Source of the DNA: Bacillus tianshenii
GTDB lineage: Bacteria > Bacillota > Bacilli > Bacillales > Bacillaceae_N
Assembly (NCBI GenBank): GCA_020524525.2
Contig: CP129018.1
Span: 868,001 to 932,000 of the forward strand
Direction of reading: 5' to 3'
Length of the DNA: 64,000 bases
Positions 8,006-17,272 of this stretch are shown one piece after another. The stretch's first letter is position 1. The number at the start of each line of letters is the position of its first letter. The notes beneath the pieces are model-generated. The model was not told where the DNA came from. It saw only the letters and a program-made list of their open reading frames with translations, and searched no databases. The position numbers were made by a program, and so were the translations under genes.

Positions 8006-8464
8006 ATGCGATTACGTCAAGAAATGCCAGAACTTGAAGGCGCAACTGAATGGTTAAATGGTGAAGTGAAGAAAGCAGACCTAGTTGGCGAAAAACCGAC
8101 CCTTATTCATTTCTGGTCTGTCAGCTGCGGTCTTTGTAAAGAAGCAATGCCGCAAGTAAATGAATTCCGCGATGATTACAAAGATGAATTAAACGTTGTC
8201 GCTGTGCATATGCCGCGCTCTGAAAAAGACTTAGATGTCGAACAGGTGAAGGAAATAGCCGCAGAGTATGATATTAATCAGCCAATCTTTGTAGATAACA
8301 AGCATAAGCTAACAGATGCATTTGAAAATCAATACGTACCAGCTTATTATGTATTTGATAAAGACGGCGTTCTTCGTCACTTCCAAGCAGGCGGAAGCGG
8401 TATGAAGATGCTGACAAAACGCGTAAACCGTGTCCTTAATGAAAATAAACAAGACGAAGAGTAA
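8006..8464 (+). CDS. ykuV: Thiol-disulfide oxidoreductase YkuV
   Basis: A 152-residue cytosolic thioredoxin-fold protein. It has HFWSVSCGLCKEAMPQ with the active-site pair C-G-L-C, and the cis-proline region NQYVPAYYVFDKDG. There is no signal peptide or membrane anchor, which separates it from the ResA/TlpA proteins it resembles. Length and motif match B. subtilis YkuV, a TlpA-like reductase. GGGAGG precedes the ATG at a good distance. A strong terminator follows at 8473, separating it from the cyd operon. Confidence 0.9.
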   Translation: MRLRQEMPELEGATEWLNGEVKKADLVGEKPTLIHFWSVSCGLCKEAMPQVNEFRDDYKDELNVVAVHMPRSEKDLDVEQVKEIAAEYDINQPIFVDNKHKLTDAFENQYVPAYYVFDKDGVLRHFQAGGSGMKMLTKRVNRVLNENKQDEE

Positions 8465-8472
8465 ACAATCAG

Positions 8473-8507
8473 CCCGTCGGTTCAAAAAAGAACCGGCGGG
8501 TTTTTTT
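8473..8507 (+). terminator. Terminator of ykuV
   Basis: CCCGTCGGTTC (8473-8483) pairs with GAACCGGCGGG (8490-8500), followed by seven T. Confidence 0.92.
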
Positions 8508-8529
8508 GATCGTTTGCATGAGATTCGTA

Positions 8530-8547
8530 TTGTGATGTTTGTCACAA
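8530..8547. promoter_or_regulatory. Rex operator upstream of cydA
   Basis: TTGTGA-N6-TCACAA is a perfect 6-bp-arm palindrome matching the outer bases of the Gram-positive Rex box (TTGTGAAN4TTCACAA). Rex represses respiratory and fermentative genes when NAD+/NADH is high, and cyd operons are classical targets. It lies 16 bp, centre to edge, from the Crp/Fnr-type box. Confidence 0.75.
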
Positions 8548-8555
8548 AACTTTCA

Positions 8556-8594
8556 TGTGAAATAGATCACATTTAGTTTAATATCATTTACAAT
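8556..8594 (+). promoter_or_regulatory. Crp/Fnr-type activator box and promoter of cydAB
   Basis: TGTGA-N6-TCACA at 8556-8571 is a perfect Crp/Fnr palindrome. A candidate -10 (TACAAT, 8589-8594) follows, placing the start near 8601-8605 and the box centre at about -38 to -41.5, the class II activator position. The -35 region (ATCACA) overlaps the right half of the box, consistent with activator dependence. Confidence 0.7.
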
Positions 8595-8639
8595 ATGGAT
8601 ACAGTGATAAAAAGAGGTTTCAATTTGTGAAAGGGGAGT

Positions 8640-9983
8640 ATGACGGTGGCAGAACTAGATAGTGTGATATTAAGCCGGTTGCTCACGACGATGACGCTGG
8701 CCTTTCATATTATTTTTGCAACGATTGGCGTAGGCGTTCCGCTTATGATTTCAATCGCTGAATTTATGGGGATTCGAAAGAAAGATAATCATTATATTCT
8801 GCTTGCCCGCCGTTGGACACGGGGCTTTGTCATTACCGTAGCCATTGGGGTTGTAACAGGCACAGCTATTGCTTTACAGCTTTCCTTACTATGGCCGAGC
8901 TTTATGCAGATTGCGGGGCAGGCGATTAGTTTGCCGCTTTTCATGGAGACATTTGCTTTCTTCTTTGAAGCGATTTTTCTTGGCGCTTATTTGTACACGT
9001 GGGACCGCTTTAAGAGTAAGTGGCGACACTGGATGCTGTCTATTCCAATTATACTTGGGGCGTCGCTATCCGCATTCTTCATTACGACAGTGAATGCGTT
9101 TATGAACACACCACAAGGCTTCACACTTGAAAATGGTGTCATTACAAATATCAATCCACTTGCAGCGATGTTTAATCCAGCGACACCGACGAAAACAGCA
9201 CATGTGATCATTTCTGCTTACCTTACTTCTGCATTTTTCCTTGCGATGATCGCAGCGGTGCAGATGCTTCGCGGAAAGCGTGGCGAGTATTATAAGAAGG
9301 CACTGCGGTTGACGATGACAGCAAGCTTCATCTTTGCCGTTTCAACAGCAGTGATTGGCGACTTTTCAGCAAAGTTTCTTGCAGAACATCAGCCGGAAAA
9401 GCTTGCAGCAGCTGAATGGCACTTCGAAACAGAAGAAGGGGCGGACTTAATTCTTTTCGGTACGTTGGATGAGAATAACGAGATTCATAATGAAATTCGG
9501 ATTCCGAAATTGCTAAGCTTTCTTGCCCATAGTGATGTCAATGCAAAGGTGACAGGGCTGAATGAGATTCCAAAGGCTGAGCAGCCGCCGCTTTGGATTC
9601 ATTATATGTTTGATTTGATGGCCGGAATTGGCATGTACCTTGCATTTGTCAGTCTGTTGTTCCTCGTCTTGAACAAAGTGAAGAAGTGGAATCCATTTAA
9701 TAAGTGGATGCTTCTGATGATTGCATCTGGTGGTCCGCTTGCGATGCTTGCAATTGAATTTGGCTGGATCTTCGCAGAGGTTGGCCGTCAGCCGTGGATA
9801 TTGCGCGGCTATATGAAAGTGTCGGAAGGGGCAACACAAGCTGATCATGTTGGCATATTGTTTATCGTCTTTATGCTGCTTTACATTGCGCTTGGCTGGA
9901 TTTGTCTGCGCGTCCTTATGAAAATGTTCAAAAACAATCCAGCTGAAGTTGAGCTTGAACAACGTACTAGCGAAGCCCAGTAG
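8640..9983 (+). CDS. cydA: Cytochrome bd-type quinol oxidase subunit I
   Basis: A 447-residue membrane protein with about nine hydrophobic segments. It has the family His ligands (His23 in LAFHIIFATIG and His188 in KTAHVIISAYL) and the GRQPW motif at 383-387. With subunit II it oxidises quinol and reduces O2 to water with high oxygen affinity. The short loop before GRQPW and the length suggest the YthA-like, possibly cyanide-insensitive branch rather than the longer B. subtilis CydA. Start ATG 8640 follows AAGGGGAG closely; GTG 8646 is an alternative. It is followed by cydB after 18 bases, with Rex and Crp/Fnr sites upstream. Confidence 0.93.
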   Translation: MTVAELDSVILSRLLTTMTLAFHIIFATIGVGVPLMISIAEFMGIRKKDNHYILLARRWTRGFVITVAIGVVTGTAIALQLSLLWPSFMQIAGQAISLPLFMETFAFFFEAIFLGAYLYTWDRFKSKWRHWMLSIPIILGASLSAFFITTVNAFMNTPQGFTLENGVITNINPLAAMFNPATPTKTAHVIISAYLTSAFFLAMIAAVQMLRGKRGEYYKKALRLTMTASFIFAVSTAVIGDFSAKFLAEHQPEKLAAAEWHFETEEGADLILFGTLDENNEIHNEIRIPKLLSFLAHSDVNAKVTGLNEIPKAEQPPLWIHYMFDLMAGIGMYLAFVSLLFLVLNKVKKWNPFNKWMLLMIASGGPLAMLAIEFGWIFAEVGRQPWILRGYMKVSEGATQADHVGILFIVFMLLYIALGWICLRVLMKMFKNNPAEVELEQRTSEAQ

Positions 9984-10001
9984 AGAAGGAGGGAACGAAT
10001 A

Positions 10002-11018
10002 ATGGATATGCAGTTGTTAGGAGTGACCGTGCTCTGGACATTTCTATATGGCTATTTAATTGTCGCCTCGATTGATTTCGGGGCAGGCTTTTTCGCTTAT
10101 TACGCCAAGCTGCGTGGCAAAGATCACCTCATCAATAAAATTATTAGCCGTTATTTGTCACCTGTATGGGAAGTAACCAATGTGTTTTTTATCTTCTTTG
10201 TGATCGGCTTAATCGGCTTCTTCCCTGATACCGCGTATTATTACGGTTCAGCGTTTCTGGTTCCAGGCAGTGTAGCGCTTATCTTAATTGCGATTCGCGG
10301 GTCGTTTTATGCATTTGGGAATTATGGGTCAAAGGACAATCAGCTTTTCACCTTCCTATATGGGGTTACAGGGCTGTTCATTCCTGCTTCATTAGCTACA
10401 GCGCTGACCATTTCAGAAGGCGGGTTTATCCATGAAGTTGATGGAAAGGTAAGCTTGTCATTGGTTGAGCTGTTTACAAACTTTTATTCGTGGAGTGTCG
10501 TGATTCTGGCGATTGTATCTGTGTTGTTTATTAGCGCTGCCTTTCTAAGCTATTATGCGTGGCGTGCAAAGGATATGGCAGCCTTTGAAATTTTGCGTAA
10601 GTTTGCGTTATTTTGGAGCGGCCCGACGATTCTTGCAAGCTTATTAGTGTTTACATCACTGAGCCAGCAAAATCCAGAACACTTTGCTCGAATTTTAGAC
10701 AGCTACCATTGGATGTTTGTTGCCTCATTGCTTTGTTTCCTAGCCGCAGGTGGGTTCATTTACTTTAAGAAGCGGTTAGGTATGGCGTTTATTCTTGTCA
10801 TGCTGCAGTTTTTCTTTGCTTTCTTCGGCTACGGGGCATCGCATTTGCCATATATTTTAAAACCATATGTCACCATCTATGCGTCATTTACAAATACGAC
10901 GATGAGTACTGCACTTGTAATCGCGTTTATTGCCGGCCTTGTCCTGCTCATTCCGTCGCTTTATATGCTCATGCGTTTATTTTTATTTGATGCCGATTAT
11001 GTGCAAGGAAAGAAATAA
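10002..11018 (+). CDS. cydB: Cytochrome bd-type quinol oxidase subunit II
   Basis: A 338-residue protein with eight or nine membrane segments, beginning with a helix containing YGYLIVASIDFGAGFF and having WEVTNVFFIFFVIGLIGFFP. This is the CydB/YthB pattern. It pairs with CydA to form the bd oxidase; subunit II binds no haem alone but is needed for assembly. AGAAGGAGGG precedes its ATG. No cydCD transporter genes follow, unlike the B. subtilis cydABCD operon, which favours a ythAB-like two-gene arrangement. Confidence 0.9.
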   Translation: MDMQLLGVTVLWTFLYGYLIVASIDFGAGFFAYYAKLRGKDHLINKIISRYLSPVWEVTNVFFIFFVIGLIGFFPDTAYYYGSAFLVPGSVALILIAIRGSFYAFGNYGSKDNQLFTFLYGVTGLFIPASLATALTISEGGFIHEVDGKVSLSLVELFTNFYSWSVVILAIVSVLFISAAFLSYYAWRAKDMAAFEILRKFALFWSGPTILASLLVFTSLSQQNPEHFARILDSYHWMFVASLLCFLAAGGFIYFKKRLGMAFILVMLQFFFAFFGYGASHLPYILKPYVTIYASFTNTTMSTALVIAFIAGLVLLIPSLYMLMRLFLFDADYVQGKK

Positions 11019-11115
11019 TACGCCTCAATTGCACAAAATAAAAGCAATTAAAACAGAAGAGCTGATTTTGTGATAAAATGCTTTTTGTAGATAGGTGCAA
11101 ATTGGAGGAGTTATA

Positions 11116-11781
11116 ATGAAGAAGGAATTTGCGGTTATTGGGCTTGGCCGTTTTGGCGGAAGCATTTGCCGTGAGCTGGCGAAGCAGGGAATGGAAGTTC
11201 TAGCAATGGACTTAGATGAGGATAAAGTCAATGAATATGCAGATATCGCGACACATGCAGTAATGGCTGATTCGACCGACGAGAATGTGTTGAAAAGCTT
11301 AGGTATCCGTAACTTCGACCATGTCATTGTCGCAATCGGTGATAACATCCAAGCAAGTATTCTAACGACGCTTATGCTGAAAGAGTTAGGCGTCAAGCAT
11401 ATTACAGTAAAAGCGCAGAATGATTATCATGAAAAAGTATTAAACAAAATTGGCGCCGACCATATTGTTCACCCAGAGCGTGATATGGGAAAACGAATTG
11501 CCCATAACATCGCTTCTAATAGTGTGCTTGATTATTTAGAGCTATCGGATGAACATAGTATTGTTGAATTAATCGCCAATAGTAAAATGCACGGCCAAAC
11601 GCTAATCAGCTTGGATATTCGTGCAAAGTACGGCTGTAACATCGTCGCCTATAAACGCGGCAAAGATATTACCGTTTCTCCACAGCCTGATGAAGCGATT
11701 CATAAAGGCGATATTTTGATTGTAATTGGCACAGACAAAGACATTAATCGACTAGAAAAGAATTTATTGAATGAAGAATAA
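11116..11781 (+). CDS. ktrC: Potassium uptake regulatory subunit KtrC
   Basis: A 221-residue cytosolic RCK protein. The Rossmann motif GLGRFGGSICREL (residues 9-21) binds nucleotide, and the C-terminal RCK_C domain (about 140-221) is the known c-di-AMP site in this family. It gates a KtrB/KtrD-type K+ channel encoded elsewhere. Start ATG 11116 has GGAGGAG ahead; an upstream in-frame TTG is rejected. Sequence and the neighbouring rnjA-rpoY genes match B. subtilis ktrC (ykqB). Confidence 0.94.
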   Translation: MKKEFAVIGLGRFGGSICRELAKQGMEVLAMDLDEDKVNEYADIATHAVMADSTDENVLKSLGIRNFDHVIVAIGDNIQASILTTLMLKELGVKHITVKAQNDYHEKVLNKIGADHIVHPERDMGKRIAHNIASNSVLDYLELSDEHSIVELIANSKMHGQTLISLDIRAKYGCNIVAYKRGKDITVSPQPDEAIHKGDILIVIGTDKDINRLEKNLLNEE

Positions 11782-11786
11782 GCGAT

Positions 11787-11822
11787 AACCGTTGCTCTTA
11801 TGAAAGGGCAGCGGTTTTTTTT
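11787..11822 (+). terminator. Terminator of ktrC
   Basis: AACCGTTGCTCT (11787-11798) pairs with AGGGCAGCGGTT (11805-11816), followed by a run of T to 11822. Confidence 0.9.
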
Positions 11823-11916
11823 ATGCTTCTAAATTCTTATAGCTCGATAACGTTTAGTGATTGTTCATAAATGGAAAAGAGAATATAAGGGAAAATCATG
11901 CAAGAGAGGTGATGAC

Positions 11917-12060
11917 GTGTTAAAGGAACGAAATGGCAACGAGGATTCGCTAGAGCAGAAGGAAAAAGAAAATTGTCCACATCGCGACATAGAGCCGCAG
12001 TGTGAAGATAATGGTCCAATGTACAGTGAGCATAGTGAAAGACATCCAGATGACATTTAA
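11917..12060 (+). CDS. Small acidic hypothetical protein (47 aa)
   Basis: A GTG-started 47-residue ORF with AGAGGTG at a good distance, ending directly before a strong terminator. The product is very hydrophilic, rich in Glu, Asp, Asn and His, with two Cys (NCPH and QCED) that could bind metal. No family was recognised. Position between the ktrC terminator and a second terminator supports an independent small gene. Confidence 0.5.
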   Translation: MLKERNGNEDSLEQKEKENCPHRDIEPQCEDNGPMYSEHSERHPDDI

Positions 12061-12108
12061 AAAAAGCGGGCTGACTCAGTGATAGAACATTGAGTTAGCC
12101 CGCTTTTT
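12061..12108. terminator. Bidirectional terminator between the small ORF and rnjA
   Basis: GCGGGCTGACTCA (12066-12078) pairs with TGAGTTAGCCCGC (12091-12103), with A5 on the left and T5 on the right. It can serve both the plus-strand small gene and the minus-strand rnjA. Confidence 0.92.
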
Positions 12109-12114
12109 GCTTTA

Positions 12115-13782
12115 TTAAATTTCCATAATAATCGGTAAGATCATTGGCTTACGCTTTGTTTTTTCATATAAGAATGGAGCAAGTGTGTCTGTAATCTCAT
12201 TCTTAATTTCTGCCCATTGTGTTGTACGGCGTTCCATCACGCGGTCCAAGTGCTTCGCAATTAAGCCTTGTGCGTCGTTAATAAGGTCGCCTGATTCACG
12301 CATGTAGACGAAGCCGCGTGAAATAATGTCTGGGCCTGCTTTGATTTTGAATTCTTTCATGTCGATTGAAACAACGACAATGACAAGTCCTTCTTCAGAC
12401 AGGATGCGGCGGTCACGTAAAACAATGTTTCCGATATCACCGATTCCGCTTCCATCTACATAGACAGAGCCTGAAGGAATCTTACCAGCAATCGCAGCTT
12501 CGTTTGAGCCAAGGGCAAGTACTTCACCGTTGTCCATAATGAAGCTGTTCTTTGGTGGGATACCGCAGTCTTCAGCTAATTTCTTATGCATGATTTGCAT
12601 GCGATATTCACCATGGATTGGCATGAAGTATTTTGGCTTAATTAAGCGAAGCATAAGCTTCTGTTCTTCTTGGCCACCATGACCAGATGTATGAATATCA
12701 TTTAACGCGCCGTGAATAACTTCAGCACCAGCACGATATAACATGTTAATTGTACGGCTTACACTTACCGTGTTGCCTGGAATTGGTGATGAACTAAAGA
12801 CAACTGTATCGCCAGGAATGATTTGAATTTGACGGTGTGTACCGTTTGCGATACGTGATAGTGCTGCCATTGGCTCACCTTGGCTTCCCGTACAAAGGAT
12901 TGTGACTTGGTTAGCTGGTAAGCGGCCAATTTGATGTGCATCAATGAATGTATTCTTCGGTGCACGGATATAGCCTAAGTCTTGTCCGATTGTAATCGCT
13001 GCTTCCATACTACGTCCGAAGACCGCTACTTTGCGGTTGTTCAGCACCGCTGATTCGACGACCTGTTGTAAACGGTGAATGTTAGAAGCGAACGTTGCGA
13101 AAATCACACGACCGTCTACTTTACGGAAAATATCGTGAATGCTTTCGCCGACTTTTCGTTCAGACATCGTGAAGTCTGGAATTTCACTGTTCGTACTGTC
13201 TGAAAGTAGACAAAGCACACCTTCTTTTCCGATCTCAGCCATTTTTGTTAAGTTTGCAGGCTCACCAACAGGGGTGAAGTCAAACTTGAAGTCACCTGTA
13301 TGAACGACATTGCCAGGTGGTGTTTTCACGACAATTCCGAATGAATCAGGAATGCTGTGTGTTGTGCGGAAGAAGGAAACGGATGTTTTACGAAACTTCA
13401 CAATTTCATCTTCTTCAATAATGTTCAGTTTTGCACGACGAAGCAGTCCGTGTTCGTCCAGCTTGTTTTTCAATAGTCCAATTGCAAGCTTTCCGCCGTA
13501 GATTGGAATGTTGATTTCACGAAGTAAGTAAGGAATACCACCAATGTGGTCTTCGTGTCCGTGCGTAACAAATAAACCTTTAATCTTATCTTGGTTCTTA
13601 ATTAAATACGTGTAATCTGGGATGACATAGTCAATGCCAAGCAATTCGTCTTCCGGAAACTTAATGCCTGCATCAATTAAAATAATTTCGTCCTGGAATT
13701 GGACGCCATATGTGTTTTTACCGATTTCGCCGAGTCCGCCTAAGGCGAAGACAGCGGTCTGGTCGTTTTTAACAAACTTCAT
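12115..13782 (-). CDS. rnjA: Ribonuclease J1
   Basis: A 555-residue metallo-beta-lactamase/beta-CASP RNase. The zinc motif [10 protein letters not shown] lies near residue 75, followed by [11 protein letters not shown], the beta-CASP region ([12 protein letters not shown]) and the C-terminal HTSGHGG and IHGEYR motifs. RNase J1 is both endonuclease and 5'-3' exonuclease and is central to mRNA decay and 16S rRNA maturation in Firmicutes. It lies 3 bases downstream of rpoY and is clearly co-transcribed with it, the same pair as in B. subtilis. Confidence 0.97.
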   Translation of the reverse strand: MKFVKNDQTAVFALGGLGEIGKNTYGVQFQDEIILIDAGIKFPEDELLGIDYVIPDYTYLIKNQDKIKGLFVTHGHEDHIGGIPYLLREINIPIYGGKLAIGLLKNKLDEHGLLRRAKLNIIEEDEIVKFRKTSVSFFRTTHSIPDSFGIVVKTPPGNVVHTGDFKFDFTPVGEPANLTKMAEIGKEGVLCLLSDSTNSEIPDFTMSERKVGESIHDIFRKVDGRVIFATFASNIHRLQQVVESAVLNNRKVAVFGRSMEAAITIGQDLGYIRAPKNTFIDAHQIGRLPANQVTILCTGSQGEPMAALSRIANGTHRQIQIIPGDTVVFSSSPIPGNTVSVSRTINMLYRAGAEVIHGALNDIHTSGHGGQEEQKLMLRLIKPKYFMPIHGEYRMQIMHKKLAEDCGIPPKNSFIMDNGEVLALGSNEAAIAGKIPSGSVYVDGSGIGDIGNIVLRDRRILSEEGLVIVVVSIDMKEFKIKAGPDIISRGFVYMRESGDLINDAQGLIAKHLDRVMERRTTQWAEIKNEITDTLAPFLYEKTKRKPMILPIIMEI

Positions 13783-13785
13783 AGA

Positions 13786-13995
13786 TTATAGATTCTCCAC
13801 TTTGAAATCTTCAGATTGTTGTTCGTACTCTAAATGAGCGCCGGAAATGGATTGGATAAATTCGATGTTAATATCCCGCCCTTTTAATTTCTCACGTACT
13901 TTGCGTTCGCTTTCAGCTTCAACGTAGAGCGATTTCGTACGCTCACGAACAGGAGCTTCAAGCTGATAATCTTGATAAAAAACTTTGTAAATCAT
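13786..13995 (-). CDS. rpoY: RNA polymerase epsilon subunit RpoY
   Basis: A 69-residue protein beginning [20 protein letters not shown], matching the small polymerase subunit once called YkzG. It binds core RNA polymerase and resembles the phage T7 Gp2 fold. ATG 13995 with AGGAGAG ahead is used instead of an upstream in-frame start at 14049. It is invariably paired with rnjA in Bacillaceae, as here. Confidence 0.94.
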   Translation of the reverse strand: MIYKVFYQDYQLEAPVRERTKSLYVEAESERKVREKLKGRDINIEFIQSISGAHLEYEQQSEDFKVENL

Positions 13996-14651
13996 TTCGA
14001 TCTCTCCTTGAACTTCGATTTTCCTTATCTTCGTACCATTATAAAGCAATTTTTGTACATTTTCATGTTTTTTCTCATAGATTCACTTGAATTAGAAATT
14101 TTGGAGGTGAAATTTGCGGTGAAAGTGTAATTTTGATGGAAACAAAATGAGCCGAACGATTTAGTCGTAACCGTTCGGTCGTATTTCACCACTATGGTTG
14201 AACAGGTTATTAGAGAACCCACTTAATGATAAGTGGTGTGAGCGAAACGATGTCTCGTTGTAGGTCCTGTGATTCGCTTTTTCCCCAGAATGTATCATAT
14301 GTGCTGTGTGATCATTTTGCAAGTTTAAATTTCCCATTTTCCCTTTCGCTAAACATTAAGCAATCGTTTTTCTTCTTAATAAATCAGAAACTTGGTTACG
14401 AATTTTCCGTCGCAGCTTTTTAAACATATTCCATTCATCTCCTTTTTGGCAAATTTTATACGTTCCAACGCTCTCTATTTATACCTTTATTATAAATGAT
14501 TAAGCTGTGTTTTATGGTGGTTAAATTTTCCTTATGGAGTAATTTTGCGGACAATGTCACTTGATTGACATCTTTTGGCGTTTTCGTTAAGGTAATCATA
14601 TTATTTTGAACGAAACATTGAACATGTTCTTATAGAAATGGGGAAGAGCAG
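13996..14651. other. Intergenic region upstream of rpoY
   Basis: About 650 bases between divergent rpoY and the DMT transporter. It holds an inverted repeat CCGAACG/CGTTCGG (14152-14158 and 14172-14178) and a possible 23-residue minus-strand ORF (listed separately). No other gene is convincing. Confidence 0.4.
14356..14427 (-). CDS. Possible 23-residue basic peptide
   Basis: ATG 14427 on the minus strand encodes a peptide starting MFKKLRRKIRNQVSDLLRRK, very rich in Lys/Arg and possibly an amphipathic helix. AAAGGAGATGA lies 5' of it, about nine bases away, and a TATAAT (minus strand, 14489-14494) lies further upstream. No homologue was recognised. It could equally be chance. Confidence 0.35.
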   Translation of the reverse strand: MFKKLRRKIRNQVSDLLRRKTIA

Positions 14652-15560
14652 ATGGCGAAATTATATGGAGCACTATTTACACTAAGCATGATTTGGGGAA
14701 CGTCATTTCTGTTTGTTAAGCTTCTGCTTGAAGACTTCGGCTCTTGGGGCGTTGTTTTCTTGCGCTGTTTATTTGGGGCATTAACACTTGTTGCGATTAC
14801 TTTTGTAAAAAGAGAAGCAAAACAATGGCGCCGCCTGCCGTGGAAAGCAATCATCGTTGTTGCGCTATTAAATAATGCGATTCCGTGGGGACTTATTGCA
14901 TTAAGTGAAACACAAATCTCAAGCAGCCTGGCATCTGTCGTCAATGCAACAACGCCGATTTGGACGAGCTTAATCGGGTTTGCGATGTTTTCAAGCAGGA
15001 TGCATAAGATGCAGTGGATTGGTATTGTCGTTGGTTTTATCGGGATTTTAGTCCTGCTTGATTTGGATGTAGCGGGTTTGTTTACTGAAAACTTTATCGG
15101 CATTGGCACGATGATCGGTGCGGCTATTTGTTACGGGCTCGGTTCCCAGCTTTCGAAGCGTAACCTTTCGAATTTAAGCGTAACGATGATTTCTGCCAGC
15201 ACGTTGTCTGTCGCAACTGTTGTTAGTTTTATTATGTCGATGTTAACTGAGCCTGTTCAAGTTCAGGCAGTCCTTGAGTGGAATAATCTTCTATCCGTTA
15301 TTGGAATCGGTGTATTTGGCAGCGGGTTTGCGTATTTGTTTTACTATTATATGATTAAGGAAGGCAGTGCTGAGTTCGCATCACTTGTCACATACCTCGT
15401 TCCAGTCAGTGCACTAATATGGGGAGCGCTGTTATTAGATGAAGCGATCTCTGTTCATATGATTCTTGGCTTAGTATTAATTTTCAGCGGCGTGTATTTG
15501 TCGTCAAGAAAGTCGAAAGCAGCTACTGCCCGAACGCCAGCAATCAACAAACAAGCATAG
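14652..15560 (+). CDS. EamA/DMT-family transporter
   Basis: A 302-residue protein with ten predicted membrane helices in two EamA repeats (about residues 5-135 and 150-285), a glycine-rich first helix (SMIWGTSFLFVKLLLEDFG) and SALIWGALLLDEAIS near the end. DMT proteins export or exchange metabolites such as amino acids; the substrate is not evident. It lies 13 bases before ykrA and may be co-transcribed. I do not recall a transporter at this point in the B. subtilis order, so it may be an insertion or a lineage-specific gene. Confidence 0.85.
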   Translation: MAKLYGALFTLSMIWGTSFLFVKLLLEDFGSWGVVFLRCLFGALTLVAITFVKREAKQWRRLPWKAIIVVALLNNAIPWGLIALSETQISSSLASVVNATTPIWTSLIGFAMFSSRMHKMQWIGIVVGFIGILVLLDLDVAGLFTENFIGIGTMIGAAICYGLGSQLSKRNLSNLSVTMISASTLSVATVVSFIMSMLTEPVQVQAVLEWNNLLSVIGIGVFGSGFAYLFYYYMIKEGSAEFASLVTYLVPVSALIWGALLLDEAISVHMILGLVLIFSGVYLSSRKSKAATARTPAINKQA

Positions 15561-15573
15561 AGGTGACCTTACA

Positions 15574-16350
15574 ATGAATGATAAAGTCGTTTTCTTTGAT
15601 ATTGATGGAACATTATTAAATGAAGAAAAAGAACTACCAGATTCAACGAAAGATGCCGTTCAACAACTTCAGAACAAAGGCGTTCACACCGTAATTGCGA
15701 CAGGGCGTGCGCCGTTCATGTTTGCGCCGCTTCGCGAAGAGCTAGGCATTGATTCATTCGTAAGCTTCAACGGACAATATGTCAGCTTTCACGGTGAAAT
15801 CATTTACAAGAATGCCCTTCATATGGAAGAAATACGTAAGCTTGAGGAAGATGCAAAAGTCAATCAGCATCCGATGGTATTCCTTGACCACGAAGCAATG
15901 AAAGCAAATGAAGCCTTTCATCCATATATCGAAAAAAGCATGCAAAGCATAAAATTTGAGCATCCGCCATTTGATCCTGCTTATTACCATAACCGAGAGA
16001 TCTACCAAGCACTGCTTTTCTGTAATGGGCCAGACGAGGAAGAAGGCTACCGCTCAAGCTACGATAATCTTCGGTTTATCCGTTGGCATGACTATTCAAT
16101 TGACGTCCTTCCACAAGGAGGTTCAAAAGCACGCGGCATTCAAGAAACGATCAAGCGCTTGAATATTCCAAATGAAAATGTGTATGCATTTGGCGACGGC
16201 TTAAATGATATTGAAATGCTTTCCTCTGTTGGAACAGGTATTGCGATGGGCAATGCAAAGGACGAAGCAAAACACGTTTCTAATCATATTACAAAACACG
16301 TAGATGAGGACGGAATTTGGCATGGCTTAAAGGCTGTAGGTCTGCTTTAA
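15574..16350 (+). CDS. ykrA: HAD-superfamily (Cof-type) phosphatase YkrA
   Basis: A 258-residue HAD IIB phosphatase with motif I FFDIDGTLL (nucleophile Asp at about 9), motif II ATGR, a Lys in QGGSKARGI, and motif IV FGDGLNDIEML. These proteins hydrolyse sugar phosphates or flavin/pyridoxal phosphates. GAGGTGA precedes the ATG. The position beside defB and ykyA matches B. subtilis ykrA. Confidence 0.9.
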   Translation: MNDKVVFFDIDGTLLNEEKELPDSTKDAVQQLQNKGVHTVIATGRAPFMFAPLREELGIDSFVSFNGQYVSFHGEIIYKNALHMEEIRKLEEDAKVNQHPMVFLDHEAMKANEAFHPYIEKSMQSIKFEHPPFDPAYYHNREIYQALLFCNGPDEEEGYRSSYDNLRFIRWHDYSIDVLPQGGSKARGIQETIKRLNIPNENVYAFGDGLNDIEMLSSVGTGIAMGNAKDEAKHVSNHITKHVDEDGIWHGLKAVGLL

Positions 16351-16359
16351 ATACGAAAC

Positions 16360-16395
16360 AAGGCATTGGCAACTTTCATAGCGCCAATGCCTTTT
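16360..16395. terminator. Bidirectional terminator between ykrA and defB
   Basis: AAGGCATTGGC (16360-16370) pairs with GCCAATGCCTT (16383-16393), then T-rich sequence. The two genes converge on it. Confidence 0.85.
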
Positions 16396-16403
16396 ACTTA
16401 TCC

Positions 16404-16958
16404 TTATACTTCTAACGGTTTAGCGCCTTCTGGGGCTCCGAATGGGTCATCCTGGTTAATATGATCATAAAACATAATGCCGTTTAGGTGGTCAATTTCA
16501 TGCTGAAAAACAATGGCAGGCATGCCTTTTAACCGCACTTGCACATCATTGCCGTCTAAATCCACACCTTTGACTGTTACCTTCGCATAACGAGGAACAA
16601 TCCCTGGTACATCACGGTCAACACTTAAGCAGCCTTCACCCCCAGGCAGGTATGTTTTTTGCGCGGAATGGCTGATGATCTTTGGATTGAACAGCGCATG
16701 GCTGTACAAACGGTCATGCTCATCTGTTACATGCACCGCAATCATACGTTTTGTAATGCCAAGCTGAGGGGCGGCAATCCCGACGCCTGGGCGCAGGTCA
16801 TATTCTTGCGCAATGGCATCATCCTGACTATTGATAACAAACTCAATCATTTTTTGTAATGTATTGTGGTCTTCCTTGCTTGCAGGAAGCGTTACTTCTT
16901 CTGCTTTTTCGCGAAGTGCCGGGTGGCCTTCACGGACGACGTCTTTCATCGTTAACAT
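16404..16958 (-). CDS. defB: Peptide deformylase
   Basis: A 184-residue type II deformylase with all three motifs: [15 protein letters not shown] and QHEIDHLNG. The Cys and two His bind the catalytic metal. It removes the formyl group from nascent proteins. ATG 16958 with GGAGGAG upstream matches the family N-terminus ([15 protein letters not shown]); GTG 16967 lies too close to that ribosome site. The 184-residue length equals that remembered for B. subtilis DefB. Confidence 0.96.
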   Translation of the reverse strand: MLTMKDVVREGHPALREKAEEVTLPASKEDHNTLQKMIEFVINSQDDAIAQEYDLRPGVGIAAPQLGITKRMIAVHVTDEHDRLYSHALFNPKIISHSAQKTYLPGGEGCLSVDRDVPGIVPRYAKVTVKGVDLDGNDVQVRLKGMPAIVFQHEIDHLNGIMFYDHINQDDPFGAPEGAKPLEV

Positions 16959-17080
16959 GTCTATCACTCCTCCAACACTATATCAAAAACGCAATGCGTA
17001 TTGCTTCATTTAAGCATATGTAACAGTTTAGCATAAATATTCTAACGCCTCTATAGCCTAGTTTCAATCTAAAATAAAAA

Positions 17081-17101
17081 CCGACGGAGCGGCTCCGTCG
17101 G
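17081..17101 (-). terminator. Terminator of the YjcZ-like peptide gene
   Basis: CCGACGGAGC/GCTCCGTCGG form a nearly loop-less, symmetric hairpin. On the minus strand it is followed by TTTTTATTTT. Confidence 0.8.
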
Positions 17102-17143
17102 AATAAAAAGTGAGGGTAGAGAAATAAGCTTGAATGCTGGTGA

Positions 17144-17272
17144 TTATCGATACCAAGAAGCGCCGACAATGATTAATAAAATGAAAAGAACGACAATTAA
17201 CGCAAAGTTGTTCCCGCGTCCGTGACCACCATAGCCGTATGAAGGATAATAACAACAAGAATCGTAATGCAT
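17144..17272 (-). CDS. YjcZ-family small sporulation-type membrane peptide (42 aa)
   Basis: A 42-residue ORF starting at ATG 17272 with a perfect AAGGAGG ahead. The N-terminus is Tyr/Gly-rich ([15 protein letters not shown]) and is followed by one hydrophobic helix ([18 protein letters not shown]) and a short tail. This is the signature of the YjcZ family, small proteins found in spore formers and usually made during sporulation. A terminator follows. Confidence 0.88.
   Translation of the reverse strand: MHYDSCCYYPSYGYGGHGRGNNFALIVVLFILLIIVGASWYR

Noticed and set aside
14226-14423. 65-codon plus-strand frame
   Set aside because: No ribosome site, unusual composition and no recognised family.
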